Positions 1 through 11,536 of a DNA stretch of 64,000 bases are shown piece after piece. The position numbers and the translations under genes were made by a program. The first letter of the stretch is position 1. The number at the start of each line of letters is the position of its first letter. The stretch covers positions 54,411-118,410 of the forward strand of contig JBBPTG010000081.1 of the NCBI GenBank assembly GCA_038093975.1. The letters run 5' to 3'. The notes under the pieces are model-generated. The model saw only the letters and a list, made by a program, of their open reading frames with translations. It was not told where the DNA came from and did no database searches. This stretch comes from Chalciporus piperatus (Eukaryota; Basidiomycota; Agaricomycetes; Boletales; Boletaceae).

Positions 1-1610
1 GGCATGGCTAGAAGATTACTTACAAACATGGCCTGGAACGTTGCTTGTCGTATCGCACGACCGTGCATTCCTGTATGTTCCGCAGTACAGCTTGGATTCT
101 CGTTTACTCACACGGAATTTACAGTGATGCCGTGGCAACTGATATCGTTCACCAACACTCGGGACGTCTGGATTATTACAAAGGGTATGTCTCCCTGTGC
201 ACTGAGCCGCGTCACAGTAACTCAAATCAGTACAGAAACTTTTCCCAGTTCTATTCCACCAAGTCGGAACGTGATCGGAACATGCGGAAAGAATATGAGA
301 CCCAGATGGAATACCGCAAGCACCTGCAAGCATTTATTGACCGGTGGAGATACAACGCAAACAGAGGTATGCCACTGCTGGTTTAGATATGACCTGCATT
401 AATAGCGAGAGTTTAGCTGCGCAGGCGCAGATGCGAATCAAGGTTCTGGAAAAGGTCGGTTGCACCACCTTTGTAACAGACACAGGCTCATGAAGGACGG
501 ATTTAGCTGCCGGACCTTGAACCGCCAGAGGAAGAAGAGACCGAAACGTTCAAGTTAGCAAACTTTTGCGCATGGCTCAGGCAAATCTCTGACGAACGCG
601 TTACAGAATCCCAGAGACCGAAAAGATATCACCACCGTTACTCCAGTTATCGGGCATCGACTTTGGATATGATGCAGATCAGATCCTTCTCAAAAATATC
701 GACATCGATGTTGGCCTGGATTCGCGAATAGCTGTGGTGGGACCAAACGGGGCCGGGAAGTCAACGCTGTGAGGATCCAATGTCCCTTTTTGTGTTCGTA
801 CTTGCTCATGAATTTGCCAGCATCAAGTTATTGACTGGCGAGCTTCGACCACTGAGAGGGGAACTTAACAAGAACGGTCGCCTGCGGATGTAAGTCACCA
901 TGTTGTCATCGGAATTTGAGCTTATCCCTTCACGACAGAGGCTACTTTGCTCAACACCATGTCGACTCGCTGAACCCAGAACTGTCGCCTGTCCAATTTT
1001 TGGCCTCCAAGTTCCCTGGAAAGACGGAACAAGAATACAGAGGCCACCTTGGCAATTTCCAGATTAGCGGAATGACAGGGTACGTTCTTCCGTTTGCGAG
1101 ACGAAGCCAGGAACCGACCTGCTCCTGCGAAATCACAGGCTGCAGTTGATTGGAACTCTGTCCGGAGGTCAAAAATCGCGTGTAGCATTTGCAGCACTGT
1201 CTTTGATGAACCCACATATTCTGTTGCTCGACGAGCCCACTAACCATCTCGATATCGAGGTCAGTCCCCTTTTATTCAGGTAAGGAGTGCGACTGATGTA
1301 TTTTCAGGGTCTTGATGCATTAATGGCTGCACTGAATTCATGGAACGGCGGTGTGATTATCATCTCGCACGACGAGCGGTTCATTACGAATGTTGCAAAA
1401 GAAGTAAGAAGGTCATCAGTATCTGCGGAGACATGTAACTGAGGTATATTTGGACAGCTTTGGGTGTGTGCAGATGGAACCGTTTCAAAGTTCATGGGAG
1501 ACGTGCAAGCCTACAAGGTGAGTGTGTCGTGGTTCCGCAGCTTGATGTAGCTGACGTGACATCTCTCTTTACAGAGCTTGATTGTGAGCAACATCAAGTT
1601 GCGCCCTTAG
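1..1610 (+). CDS. GCN20: GCN20-type ABCF ATPase, 3' part (5' end outside window)
   Basis: This is a cytosolic ABCF ATPase. In yeast GCN20 works with GCN1 on the ribosome to activate the Gcn2 kinase during amino-acid starvation. The visible part starts inside ABC domain 1 ([20 protein letters not shown]), followed by the inter-domain linker ([20 protein letters not shown]) and the whole second ABC domain: Walker [10 protein letters not shown] near 750, signature [10 protein letters not shown] near 1155, Walker [13 protein letters not shown] near 1220 and H-loop ISHDERF near 1362. About eight short introns are needed (for example 79-124, 185-232 and 367-416), and all splice in frame with GT-AG ends. 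The stop is TAG at 1608-1610, after a final exon ending SNIKLRP. The linker and the HQHS-LDYYKG segment match GCN20/ABCF3 better than ARB1 or New1. No break is visible. The 5' half of the gene lies outside the window. Confidence 0.93.
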
Positions 1611-1790
1611 GCAGGTCAGTACTAGAAGAGCTTGTACTTGTAGTAGACAGCGTGCTTATCAAACTGGTCTGCGAATGCTCACCATGACGAGTATTGTCAG
1701 TGCGATGCTAATTTATCAGCGGGTCGCCGTCTATCTATTTCTGCGCAATATTGCCCATCGAGTATTCGCGAGACTTCAAAAAACATTACT

Positions 1791-4077
1791 CTAACTCCAG
1801 CACTCTTCGATAAACCTCTTCTCGCGTTCCATCGCAGAGACAAAGTCGATTGAATCCTCCTCCGTCATTTCCCCGAACTCTTCCACAGCTTCTCTGACCG
1901 CTTCACGCACTGCCGCGGGCATCTTGTTCGAAGACCTGTAGCGCATTAGTCCTCTCCGTTGGCCAGATTTATCTCCGATCGGCACATACCCTGAAATGAT
2001 CAGCGTGCCTCGCTGCTTTCCAAGCAGCTCCCAGACCCTTTCCTTGTCTTGACGCAGCAGATCCTGAACGTATGTTCTCTTCGCACCTTCGGGCCCATCG
2101 CGGGAGAACGCCACGCGGTACGTGATTTTGTCGGTTTCTGCGTACGTCTCCCATTCTGCACCGTAGTGATGATCCTTCGAAGCTGACCGACAACCAAAAT
2201 AGAGTGTCGTAGCTAGACAGATTTGAGGATAAAGCAAGGTATTATTTACAAGGGAGGACCGACCTTCAGATCCTTCATGGATCCGATCTTCGATGACCGC
2301 TCGCATGGGGGCAACGCCTGTACCGGGTCCGACGCAAATCACGGGAGTCCGGGGATCATCAGGGAGTGATATCAGGCCTTTTTGGATAGTAATGCGCAAT
2401 TTGTCACCTAGAAGGCCAGAGAGCATTAGCTTGGTCAAGAACACACAAATTTCACGTGCCAGGACGGAGCGCGGCAAGGTAACTCGTGCAAACGCCTTTC
2501 CTCGGTATCTTCAGTTTAGTACGATACCTGACGATCGCTACACAAAGATGGATTTCTCTAGGGTGCCGCTGTATGGCGCGATGAGTAGGAATCCCAGCCT
2601 AATACAAAGAACGTACTTTTGGAGAACTTGCTATAGAAAATTGTCGCGGTCGAAGTGGAGGGAATAAGTCAAAGACATAATCTCTTGGTATCCGTGCCGA
2701 ACGGAACTCGGCTAACACCTCCCTGATGGTGCGCCTTACACGTTGACAGTAATCGTTCAGCTCCTCCTGTGGTGACTTGAGTCCGAGAAATTGGAAGATG
2801 CAAATAACATACGGCGCCTTCGTCTGAGACGAACTCATCTAATTTCTCTCGTTCTAATTCATCGGTTACAAAATGTCGAAGCAGCTCAAAGAAATTGCGA
2901 CGGGGAACGGCATTGAAGTCAAGGTGACGACTGAATAGTATGCGAAGTGTTGTAACCCGCGGCGTATGTTCAGGTAACGACTGATCTGTGTAACGATCAG
3001 CAGGGTCCTAAGATGAGGATGCGTGCTCACCTCGCATCGCATGTCTCACAGTAAAAGGCTCGTCCGCAGTGTTTGCCCAGCCCACAGATATTAAGAAACT
3101 ATCCACCTCTGATTCAAGGGCAACCGGATAAATGGCAGCGACATCTCCTGGCTGGTAACTGTGCGACAGTGTTAGCATAGAACGCCATAGTACGAGTCTC
3201 ACTGACTCAAGGTTTCTATCAGACAGGAACTCGAAATGTCTGACATCTTGAAACCAGTCATCTGTCGTGATTCGACGGTTAGCTTGCACCGTCACATTGT
3301 AAAAGTCTTGATCGGTCTCCAGAGGGTCTGAGCACCCAGTTTCAGGTGGTACAGTTACAGTCACGACGCGAGATGGGGGTTTTCCGACTTTGGGTGGAAC
3401 CTTGAGTGAGTCCTCGATGGGGTATAGTTCAACTAGTTTTTCCAACAATTGTTCTCTCCACGGATCCAGAGCACCATCCATCCTAACTTATTCGTCAACG
3501 ACTCGCAATACGGCTGATGAGTTGAGCGACATACCCTAGTCGATGTTGGTCATCCCCTTCGCCTCTGGGACAGATTTCGCGTCCACCTAAACTCGTTAGC
3601 CGACGGGATAGCTTCTTTGCTGGCCAACAAAACTTTTCGTATGCGGTGTCGCCCAGCCCAAAGATAGCGAAGTCCAAGTCCTCAAACAGATCCTCGGATA
3701 AATCAGATCGGAGCAAAGTAGTCCACAAGGGTGTCATTGCACGAGGCTCCGTTCCCGATCCCGTGGTCGCAACCACGAAGACGACGAGTGATTCCGAGAT
3801 CAATTCTTCCTATAAAACGTCCCCAAGTTGATCGAAAGAAAAGGCGTGAATCACGTACGGGAGGGTACGACCCCATGTCGCGCACGCGACATTGAAACTG
3901 ACCTCTTCGGCACTCTCTGGCGATCCGATCAGCAGCTTCTTGCGCTGTTCCGGTTTCTGTTGCGTATAGGATCAAGATTTGTCGATCGTCCAAGCCATCG
4001 TACTCGTCCTCCGCAGGGACTTTTTCATCTTCGTCATTGCACGAGCTGACAGACATCCCGGTTGCGTATGTTGGCAA
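1791..4077 (-). CDS. TAH18: NADPH-dependent diflavin oxidoreductase (Tah18/NDOR1)
   Basis: This is a cytosolic diflavin reductase. In the known family it passes electrons from NADPH through FAD and FMN to Dre2 for cytosolic Fe-S cluster assembly. The order of domains is clear: an N-terminal flavodoxin domain (ILILYATETGTAQEAADRIA, later VVATTGSGTEPRAM and DFAIFGLGDTAYEKFCW), the FAD-binding domain (SYQPGDVAAIYP, then PLRPRQFSIASSP) and the NADPH-binding domain (VICVGPGTGVAPMRAVIEDRI). The C-terminus ends in ECWS. About seven short introns interrupt it; the first removes the segment between SYPP and EELISESL. The first in-frame ATG is at 4077; a second at 4056 (MSVSSCNDED) sits nearer the flavodoxin fold and could be the real start. 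It is transcribed away from the SMN-like gene across a short shared upstream region. Confidence 0.9.
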
Positions 4078-4405
4078 GCCTAGGAACTCAAGGGAATGAA
4101 GAGTGATGTACAGAACGAAAGCAACGAGGATCGTGAAACGAATGACTCGGACAAGTGGAAGAAGAGATGGCTGGCAGCTTGCGATGGGCGAATGCTGTCC
4201 AGAGGAGTTGTGGCTGCTTGTAGTACAAGTTCAGCAAATAAGGTTAGTGTGTACAACTTCCCGTAATCAGGCGGTTGAGCATGGTAGGGGAGCGGGGTGA
4301 CATTGAACTTGTGTCTGTCGGTGTCATTGTCTGATCTGATCCGCGTCGCGTGACTTGCAGTTGCACGACAAGGACCAGGACCTTGACGCGCCTCGAACTT
4401 GCATC
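4078..4405. promoter_or_regulatory. Divergent intergenic region between TAH18 and the SMN-like gene
   Basis: This is 328 bp between two start codons on opposite strands, so it should hold both promoters and 5' leaders. I see no clear TATA box and no supportable ORF. Confidence 0.4.
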
Positions 4406-5456
4406 ATGCGCCCACTGATCCAATACGACCTCGATGAACCACCAGCGCCCCCCACTCACGCTGTTGGCCCACAACCACCGACGAAGAAACGCAGACGGAA
4501 CCATTACCGCCCACAAAAACCCCACCTCCAACCCAGGGCACCCCATACCATCCAACACTGGGACGACCCAGGCAACTCCAACGTCGGCATGGTATACGAC
4601 GAACAAGAGTCTGGCAGCGGGGACACTCCCGTACCTGTACCCGGTGCATCCGAAATAGCGTCGTACGCCGAAGACAATGACTACGAGGACGGGGGGGAAG
4701 AGTACGACGATGCGGAATACGACGGTGAGATGGGCGCAGAAGAAGAGGAGGAGGAGAGTAGGGAGCTATCACACGGAGAGATTTGGGACGACTCGGCGCT
4801 CATTGACGCATGGAACTCTGCAGAGGCAGAATATGAGGTACCGTCCCCTACCTCACTTTCCCCTGCACACTCCACTGACACCCTCCTTTCCAAGGCATAC
4901 CATGGTAAATCCCAGGAGTGGAAAACCCAACCCGTCAAAAAGTCCCCCTTGTGCGTCCGGACTCGGGCCATCCGTGAACGGTGTTTACTGACCCACATTC
5001 TGTCTGCAGGTGGTACAACAAACCCTACACGGGACCTCCATCCCAACCAGGGCCTAGTAAACAGCCCCCTTCGACAAAAGTCGTCGACGAACAAGATACT
5101 GCCCCAATCGACTTCAACACCTTTGTCCCAACACACGACCCATCCCTCTCCACCCACGCCGCCGTTACTGCCCCAGCAGCGTCCACCCCATTTACGATGC
5201 CTCAACCTTTTACGATGATGGTCAGTCGCGACGAAGCGTTCAACAATGCACTGAGTGCTATGTACTGGAGTGGTTACTGGACCGCAGTGTATCATGTGAG
5301 TTTTCCCCTCTTCCTCACTTCCAACCCAGCCTGACTTTGCCGTAGTGTCAGAGCCAGTCGAGCGGGAAAAACACCACTGTATCTGGAGAGGCTACCGATA
5401 ACGAAAACATCGATGTTGACGGAGACGAGGAAGATCTGATACCAGCGCAACGATGA
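4406..5456 (+). CDS. SMN1: SMN-like protein (survival motor neuron homologue, Tudor-less fungal type)
   Basis: This is probably the fungal SMN protein, which with Gemin2 assembles Sm cores on spliceosomal snRNAs. The N-terminal Gemin2-binding type motif is visible as SHGEIWDDSALIDAWNSAEA, followed by AYHGKSQEWK and KKSPLWYNKP. The C-terminal YG-box (oligomerisation helix) is AMYWSGYWTAVYHCQ near residues 246-260. Four exons (4406-4837, 4895-4950, 5010-5295, 5346-5456) join in frame to give about 294 residues. Between the two motifs lie a basic KKRRRN patch, a very acidic stretch (residues about 85-135) and a proline/threonine-rich linker. No Tudor domain is visible, as in fission-yeast Smn1. 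The start is the ATG at 4406; the open frame reaches back to 4355 without another ATG. The acidic insert between N-terminus and motif is unusual. Assignment rests on the two end motifs and their order. Confidence 0.72.
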
Positions 5457-5619
5457 GAGCTTTGCGGGCTATGTCATTCAGAATCTTGACCGTCTCAGGT
5501 ATAACGTTTTCCATCGTCACTTGTCAGGTACGTTGTTTCAGAAAGAATAAGAATGAAAGCAAGGCGAGGTGAGAACAATATTGGTAGAGGGGCATTACAC
5601 GCAGGCACGGAATACTTGA

Positions 5620-8600
5620 TTACAGCGCAATCTCCACGTCCAGTCTGGCCAGATACGAGTATACGTCGGGCGACATCCGATATTTCAATATGCCCGCAAA
5701 CACTATCAGTGACCTCGATTTCTTTCGTAGGGAGGTTAAAGTCTGAAATGTACATATGTTAGACGTAGCTCCCTCCGGATTATGGCAACGGGTACGAACC
5801 AATTGACGCGTAGCTGCAGCAGCAGCAGATGCTTTGACAGATTGGTGAACAACTGCGAGCGAATCCATCGTAAGAGGCAAGTAAACTTGCAAGTTGCGCT
5901 GGAGCGCGTCGTGGAGATCCTTGAATTCCTCCGCTTTTCGAGTGATCTTTGCAACGTCTCCGTCCAACGGAATGAGATCTGTGGACTCCATGATCTAGCA
6001 GAGGAACAACAGTCATTAACCAGAAATCTGGGGAAACGTAGCGGACGTACCTCGAGAGTAACGTCGGGTCTCCCAGCATTCTTCGCATTGATCGCCTCCC
6101 TGACTCTCAACAACTTGACAGCAGCATCTCTATCCCTCCCAACAGCCCTGTTCATCCTTTCATAATGCCGCAAAATTTCGACCGCCGTCTTCTCGATCAC
6201 CCTGCCCTTTTCGTTTTCACCGCCAGTCGTCGGCAATGCGAGAGTGTTCCCGAGAGCTTGCGTGAGGCACGCAATCACAGTGGCATAGTCACCAGCGAGG
6301 TTGTACAGTTTGATAGCTTCAGGAATACGGTCGTTTGCTTCAGACTCACGAGCCGCGCGGATGAGTATTTGCTCGTTGTACTGAGCAGTGTTTTGTAGCT
6401 GCAGGAGTGGGGCCCCTTGTTCGATGACGCCGCTCTGTGAAATGCGTCAGGGATAAGTCCTATTCAACAGAGGAGCCGACACATACGAATTTCGTGCCAT
6501 CTGGTCTGAACCCACCGACGAGTTCCTCCCATGCAGGTCCAGAATGTGCCAACACAATAATGCGTCTCACAAGCTCCCAGGCGCTCTCGAGGTTCTCTTT
6601 TCCAACACCATTGCCCTGGTCTGCGGACAAGCACACGCAATAGACGTATTGGAGTGCTTCTTTGGCGTCCATCTTCACGAATTGGCGGACGTACCGCCAG
6701 ATGAGCGTCGGGAGGCTGAGGGCCGGTGGGCCGACAGGAGATAATGTCACTATTGAAACGTTCCTTCAATAAGCTGTACGCTTGTAAATATGAATTGACA
6801 CATACGCGGGCCAAGCTCCGAGGTCTCAGCGCGTGAAGGAACACGGAGCAAACCATGGTACGCCAGAGCAATCGCAAGGTGAACCGCCTCGATTTCGGTT
6901 TCGGGACGCTCCCAAAGCGCAGCAACAGCCTTTGTACAAATTGGTGAGTGAATATACAATCCATGGCGCATATGAACGACAAACTCTCTCAAACTGTCCG
7001 CACATGAGCAGTACACTTGCCCAGGTGCCTTGGTTGGCTGCGTCGAAGTGACGTTCACCGTAACTCAGGAGGACTTCGGTGAGTCCACGAAGACCGCCTT
7101 CCTCTTCTTCGTCAACCTATTTGAATCGGTTTGAGCGATTACAGGTGGACATAGTCGAGCACATACCATCGCGAGCTGGAACCAAAGCCAATCCTCTGTC
7201 GTCGTGGTGACGTAAGGTACAGTACGCCTCGAAGGCTCCAACCGACCCATGAGTTTGTACAAGGCAAGCTTGAATGGATCTGCCGAGGCAGAGTGCAGCA
7301 TGTGTGCATTATACACAGTCTGTAAATGATCTCTGTGGGGTTTTGGCAGCCTGTTTGTCGATGGTCAGATATGCAATGCACGTGAAGCATGGAGTCCACC
7401 GACGCACCGTCTTTCGGGAGACTCAATCCAAGACTTGAAGTGGCTAGCGAAGCTTGCTTCCCGATGATCAATAGCTGCCTGGCACCGGAGTGCCTCATCG
7501 AGTGCCTCCTGGGCGTGCCCCGTGCGCACGAGGTAGTACAGCTTAGCCCACAAAGGCTGCCCTGCAACCAGCTGCATCGCATCCCAGTCAGAGCAAGTCA
7601 CAAGCAGCTGGTCAATACTTACTTCTATCCGCTCCTCCCACTGGCCATTTTTGTAGTATCTCATCAATAGGTAAGCCCGAATCTTGTTCGCCACACTAGG
7701 GTCACCTCCAAGACGCGCTTCCATCGGCCTGGACTGAATTGATCGATCAATGACGTCCCAGTACTGATCTTCGAGAGCCTCCCGTGATCCCTTGGCGATT
7801 TGAGTTCTCAGACCAGATGCCTCACGAGAGTCCGAGTCTGCGAGGTAGACACGAGCATATTTTCGCTCGAACAACGGTGCATTGAGGATATGGGCACCAG
7901 CATGCTCAACGGGGGGGAGTGCAGGCGGTTCCCCTGTGATTTTTGCAAGGACATGGAAGTTGAACAACATTTGAGGAGTCGAAGCCTGAGGCGGATCAGT
8001 GAGTGGAATAGCAGCTCATGTGTATTCCAGCGTACCTCGACGTTCAGGCTGGCCGAAGATTGGATCAGGAGATGAATGATAGGGCATGAAGTTCCCCGTA
8101 GTCTGGCGACATTCAGCTCGCCGACTGCACGGTCATACGCCATCATCTTGCTCTGCATCTGCAAGGTCAAGCTCGGTCCCGTGCTTGCCTGTCAATCAAA
8201 CGCGTCAAAGGAAGAATACCGCATAAGCTAGAGTATAACGCACAGCAAGACTTCCCCTTGCATGGAAGCTCTTCTTCATTTCTGCCAAAGCCTTGCTGTC
8301 GGTGGTTGACCGACCACCAAGTTCCTCAAACACCCGCCTCTTCTTGGCTTCCCAGTCCTTTCTACTCCTATCCTCGAGAAGCCGATAGAAGTCCTCTTGA
8401 GTTTCTCTTCTACCTTCCTCGATCGTGGATATGAGATTTTGTTCGTGTGCATGACGGAGGTACCCAGCGACGTCGGTGTCTTGAAGTGGCTGCAAGGGCG
8501 AAAACGTCGCAGACGTGTTCAAGTGTGCTATCGAACTAGCCAACGCAGGTGCATCGACGTGTGCCTGTGCCAACAGATAGTTGCTAGACAAGTGAATGTT

Positions 8601-8821
8601 AGCGCGACGTACGGGATATGGCATATGTGGCACATCGCTCACGCTCTGTCTGTGTCGGTTGGTACGCTTGGTTGGCGAGATACGAGTCTCCGTGACTGGG
8701 CCTCAATCTGATCAAGGGTGAGGTTTACGGAGGGGAGGTCTGGTCTCGAGAGATGGGTGTTGAGCGCCCTTGAAGAGTTGAGGAGCGAGGAAAGGTCCGA
8801 GATGTTGACGTTGGAGGTCAT
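5620..8821 (-). CDS. NIC96: Nucleoporin NIC96/Nup93
   Basis: This is a scaffold nucleoporin of the inner ring of the nuclear pore complex. Family landmarks are NYLLAQAHVDAPALASSI, DTDVAGYLRHAHEQNL and IEEGRRETQEDFYRLLEDR near the N-terminus, and the C-terminal end SLIVFAGILKYRMSPDVYSY...ARLDVEIAL. The chain is mostly alpha-helical and is split by roughly ten to twelve short introns. The start is taken at the ATG 8821 (MTSNVNISDLSSLLNSS), which puts a short leader before the conserved NYLLAQA block; the open frame further upstream has no supporting similarity. The stop codon is at 5620-5622. It converges on the SMN-like gene with about 160 bp between their stops. No frameshift was seen in the pieces read. 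Confidence 0.9.
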
Positions 8822-9779
8822 TGCGCGCGCGTGGATACGAGTAACCAGGTCAGAGTTAGGATTACAGCGTCGGCGTCGTGAAAGGTGGTGGAGTCGACTT
8901 GGATGAGGAGGAGTACTACTAGAGTAGTAGCCGTTGAACAAAACGCGCGTCCCGATTTGGATCGGTACACCCCTATCCGAAACCGCGCTGCAGAAAAAGT
9001 TCACTCGGTTGATGGAGACAACAATGTGAGTACATGATATCGTGTTCTACGAGATCAACCTAGCTATAGCTAAATGCCTCTAAATGACTACGGACGCCGA
9101 GTGTGAAGGTCAATTCGTTTCTTAACAACACTGACACTTTCAAAAAACGTTGCAGACACGCCCGGAACCCAATCCCCGTCCAGACTCCACTGCGCCGTCT
9201 CCCAGCCTCCTTGGTGTAACAGCATCATTTTCCTCGATCTTTATGTTTCGTGCTCCTGCACTATCCGATTTCTTATAAGCACCTTTACTCGTTATTGCTT
9301 TTCGAAACTCCCGTTGGCCGTAGGCTACGTAACCACTGCGATCTATAGCCCTCAATCGCAGGGTCACCGGCACCCGTGGGCTTTGGTACGATTGCTTGCT
9401 TCCATTTCCTGATCTCCGTCCACACTTTGTCAACCGATGGCATCAGGTCCCATTTGCAGATGATCAACGCATACATAGACGCGATAAGACCTCCACTGGA
9501 TCGTTCTCCCCGATCACTTGCCCCAAGTCGGGAAGTTGAGACTACCCCAATTCTGATTCTTCAGGTGACGTAGGGACGTCCTTTTTCCCTCCTTTGGGTT
9601 CTTCGGGCCTTTCAAATCTTCACCGCCGCAGTAGTCCCCTGCGTATAAATTTCGAGTCGTTTTTGTCCATTTCTCTTTCTTCTTCTCTTCACGTACTGAC
9701 AGAAAAACAACGACGCTCGCTCCCTCATCGAGACTCGGCAGAGACAGCAAAGGCAGCTACGAGAAAAGCACGTGGAAGA
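8822..9779. other. 958-bp region between NIC96 and the exon-duplication gene, no supported gene
   Basis: The region lies between two divergent genes and should hold both promoters. It contains a short minus-strand frame at 9285-9476 (63 codons, starting MYALIICKWDLMPSVDKVW) that looks protein-like but has no recognisable domain and no clear start context. A TATA box for the plus-strand gene is listed separately. I see no RNA gene here. Confidence 0.4.
9644..9650 (+). promoter_or_regulatory. TATA box upstream of the exon-duplication gene
   Basis: TATAAAT lies 130 bp before the ATG at 9780, followed by a pyrimidine-rich stretch (ttctctttcttcttctctt) of the kind that marks fungal transcription start regions. 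Confidence 0.5.
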
Positions 9780-10594
9780 ATGGCAGCACAAGATCAACCC
9801 AATTGTTTGGAGGGGAGTGCTTCCCAGCCAGGGCTCTCAACCCCCTCGAATCCCACGTCGACTCTAGAACGGGACGACCCAAGCTGTCGACCATCCGACG
9901 TGCAGAACCGCCTCACCAGCCCGTTAATGAATGTGGAGCAAACGCGCACAAAGCAAGGGGCCAAGGACCCTCTCACACTGTGGGCAAGTCCATATCGCCC
10001 TCCCACTGCGTCATGACCTCATTCATTCGACCTCCAAAATGTAGGCCGAACGTATCATCTCAGAGAACCCATACAACCCGCTCACCAGGCCATCGTTACC
10101 AAATCAGTCCACGATGGCCATGGAGCAGTCGAATGACCTGCACCCAGAGGAGGCGGAGAAGAACTTCGAGGACACACTCGCTGGGGTAAGTCCATCTTGT
10201 CATCCCACGCGTCGTGACCTCATTCATTCGACCTCCAAAATGCAGGCCGAACGTATCACCGCAAAGTACCCATACATCCCGCCCACCAGGCCGTCGTTAC
10301 CAAATCAGTCCACGATGGCCATGGAGCAGTCGAATGACCTGCACCCAGAGGAGGCGGAGAAGAACTTCGAGGACAAACTCGCTTGGGTAAGTCCATATTG
10401 TCATCCCACGGCGTCATGACCTCATTCATTCGACCTCCAAAATGCAGGCCGAACGTATCGTCGCAAAGTACCCATACACACCGCGCTCTCGCAGGATATT
10501 GTCATCCAATCAGTCCACCATACCCTGCACGCACAACGAGGAGGAGGTTTCCATGGAGAAACTCAGCTTGCGAGATCGTGAAGACCCAAGCTGA
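9780..10594 (+). CDS. Small unknown protein built from tandemly duplicated exons
   Basis: I do not recognise this protein. Four exons give about 210 residues: exon 1 at 9780-9983 (68 codons), exon 2 at 10045-10185 (47 codons), exon 3 at 10246-10386 (47 codons) and exon 4 at 10448-10594. Exons 2 and 3 are near-identical copies (both contain TRPSLPNQSTMAMEQSND and HPEEAEKNFED), and exon 4 begins like them (AERIVAKYPY) and then diverges. The introns between them (60-61 nt) are also copies of each other, so the whole exon-intron unit was duplicated. All junctions are phase 0, so a change in copy number keeps the frame. The first intron starts GC instead of GT (GCAAGT...TAG), while the other two copies start GTAAGT. 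A TATA box precedes it. The protein is hydrophilic with no signal peptide or membrane segment. Confidence 0.62.
9984..10510 (+). repeat. Tandem exon-intron repeat, about 202-bp unit
   Basis: Each unit is an intron of 60-61 bp plus an exon of 141 bp. Unit boundaries measured at the intron donor are 9984, 10186 and 10387, a spacing of 202 and 201 bp. The third unit keeps similarity for the intron and the start of its exon and then diverges. Confidence 0.85.
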
Positions 10595-11018
10595 GGGCAA
10601 AGGAAAAGCAGCCACTCATCGCCCCGATGACAATGAAAGTGTTCCCAATGATACCAGCTGCGCTTTTCCATCGGGCTCATCCGCCCTCCACCTGATGTGT
10701 TTTGCTCACTGTGTTCCCTTTTTTTCTTGCTCACATACGCTTCCATGGTCCCAGTGCCCTTGCTCCGTTGACACGCTTTGTCTGTTTTGCCTTTCGCTCT
10801 GCTTATACGTTGTTTTCCATCCCATCGTCACTTACATCCTGATTACACATCACATCGTTCAGTTACATTTCCATTGCAGCAGTTGCGTACCTTTGAAAGT
10901 CAAATTGATATAGTTCTGTAGTCCTGATTTGAGCCCGCGCTGCATGACGTCCGGTGGTCCCGATCTGGATATAAATGTCGTACACCATTGCAGCTCCCCC
11001 TATCCGAAACTTGAAAAG
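10595..11018. other. 424-bp intergenic region, no gene seen
   Basis: This is pyrimidine-rich 3' flank of the exon-duplication gene, followed by the promoter of the next gene. The sequence TATAAAT at 10970-10976 lies only 43 bp before the ATG at 11019. Confidence 0.5.
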
Positions 11019-11432
11019 ATGGACTCGACGAGCAAGGACAACAAGAGAGGAACAGAGAGTCAAGGATCACGCAGCGGTGCAGACAACGCTGTGAGTGCTA
11101 TATTTATGATACCACAACTCGGATAGGACTACGAGCGTTGTGCTTGACAGACGACCGTGGAGCTTCCTCCGATGTGGAGAGCTGCAGACAGTTCGACGGA
11201 TGCACTCGCTAGCATTTTCCACAAGGACAAAAAGACCGTCAATGATGTCGTGGTGGGCCTGCGCAGCTCAGAATTCTTGTTCTGCTCTGGAGGAGAGTGG
11301 TATCTTTACTCTGTCCCGACTGGTGAGGGTTGGCAGGTCATGGAACCAAAGGGTAAACAGGCGCTGTTGGATCAGTTGGCGGGAGAACGGGGAGGGCTTC
11401 AGCTTGAGCTAGTCGAGACCTACGATGACTGA
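11019..11432 (+). CDS. Small unknown protein (about 117 aa)
   Basis: Two exons, 11019-11090 and 11151-11432, are joined by a 60-nt GT-AG intron. The first exon encodes a charged, Ser/Gly-rich leader (MDSTSKDNKRG...). The second encodes a compact domain with a hydrophobic core: ALASIFHKDKKTVNDVVV, then SEFLFCSGGEWYLYSVP and GWQVMEPKGKQALLDQL. The TATAAAT at 10970 and the clean splice support it as a real gene. No family, signal peptide or membrane segment is recognised. It ends about 100 bp before the ABC transporter on the same strand. The function is unknown. Confidence 0.6.
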
Positions 11433-11536
11433 CTGAGTCTGACTCTCGTGCGCGTGTGGTGTACTTATAGCAATTGCGTAAAGCCCAATTTAGAACGTCT
11501 GTACATTGTCACCAACCCTCCTCCGCGACAACTACC

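Noticed and set aside
9984..10510. Repeats resembling a CRISPR array
   Set aside because: The unit is a 202-bp exon-intron duplication in a eukaryotic gene; there are no spacers or short repeats.
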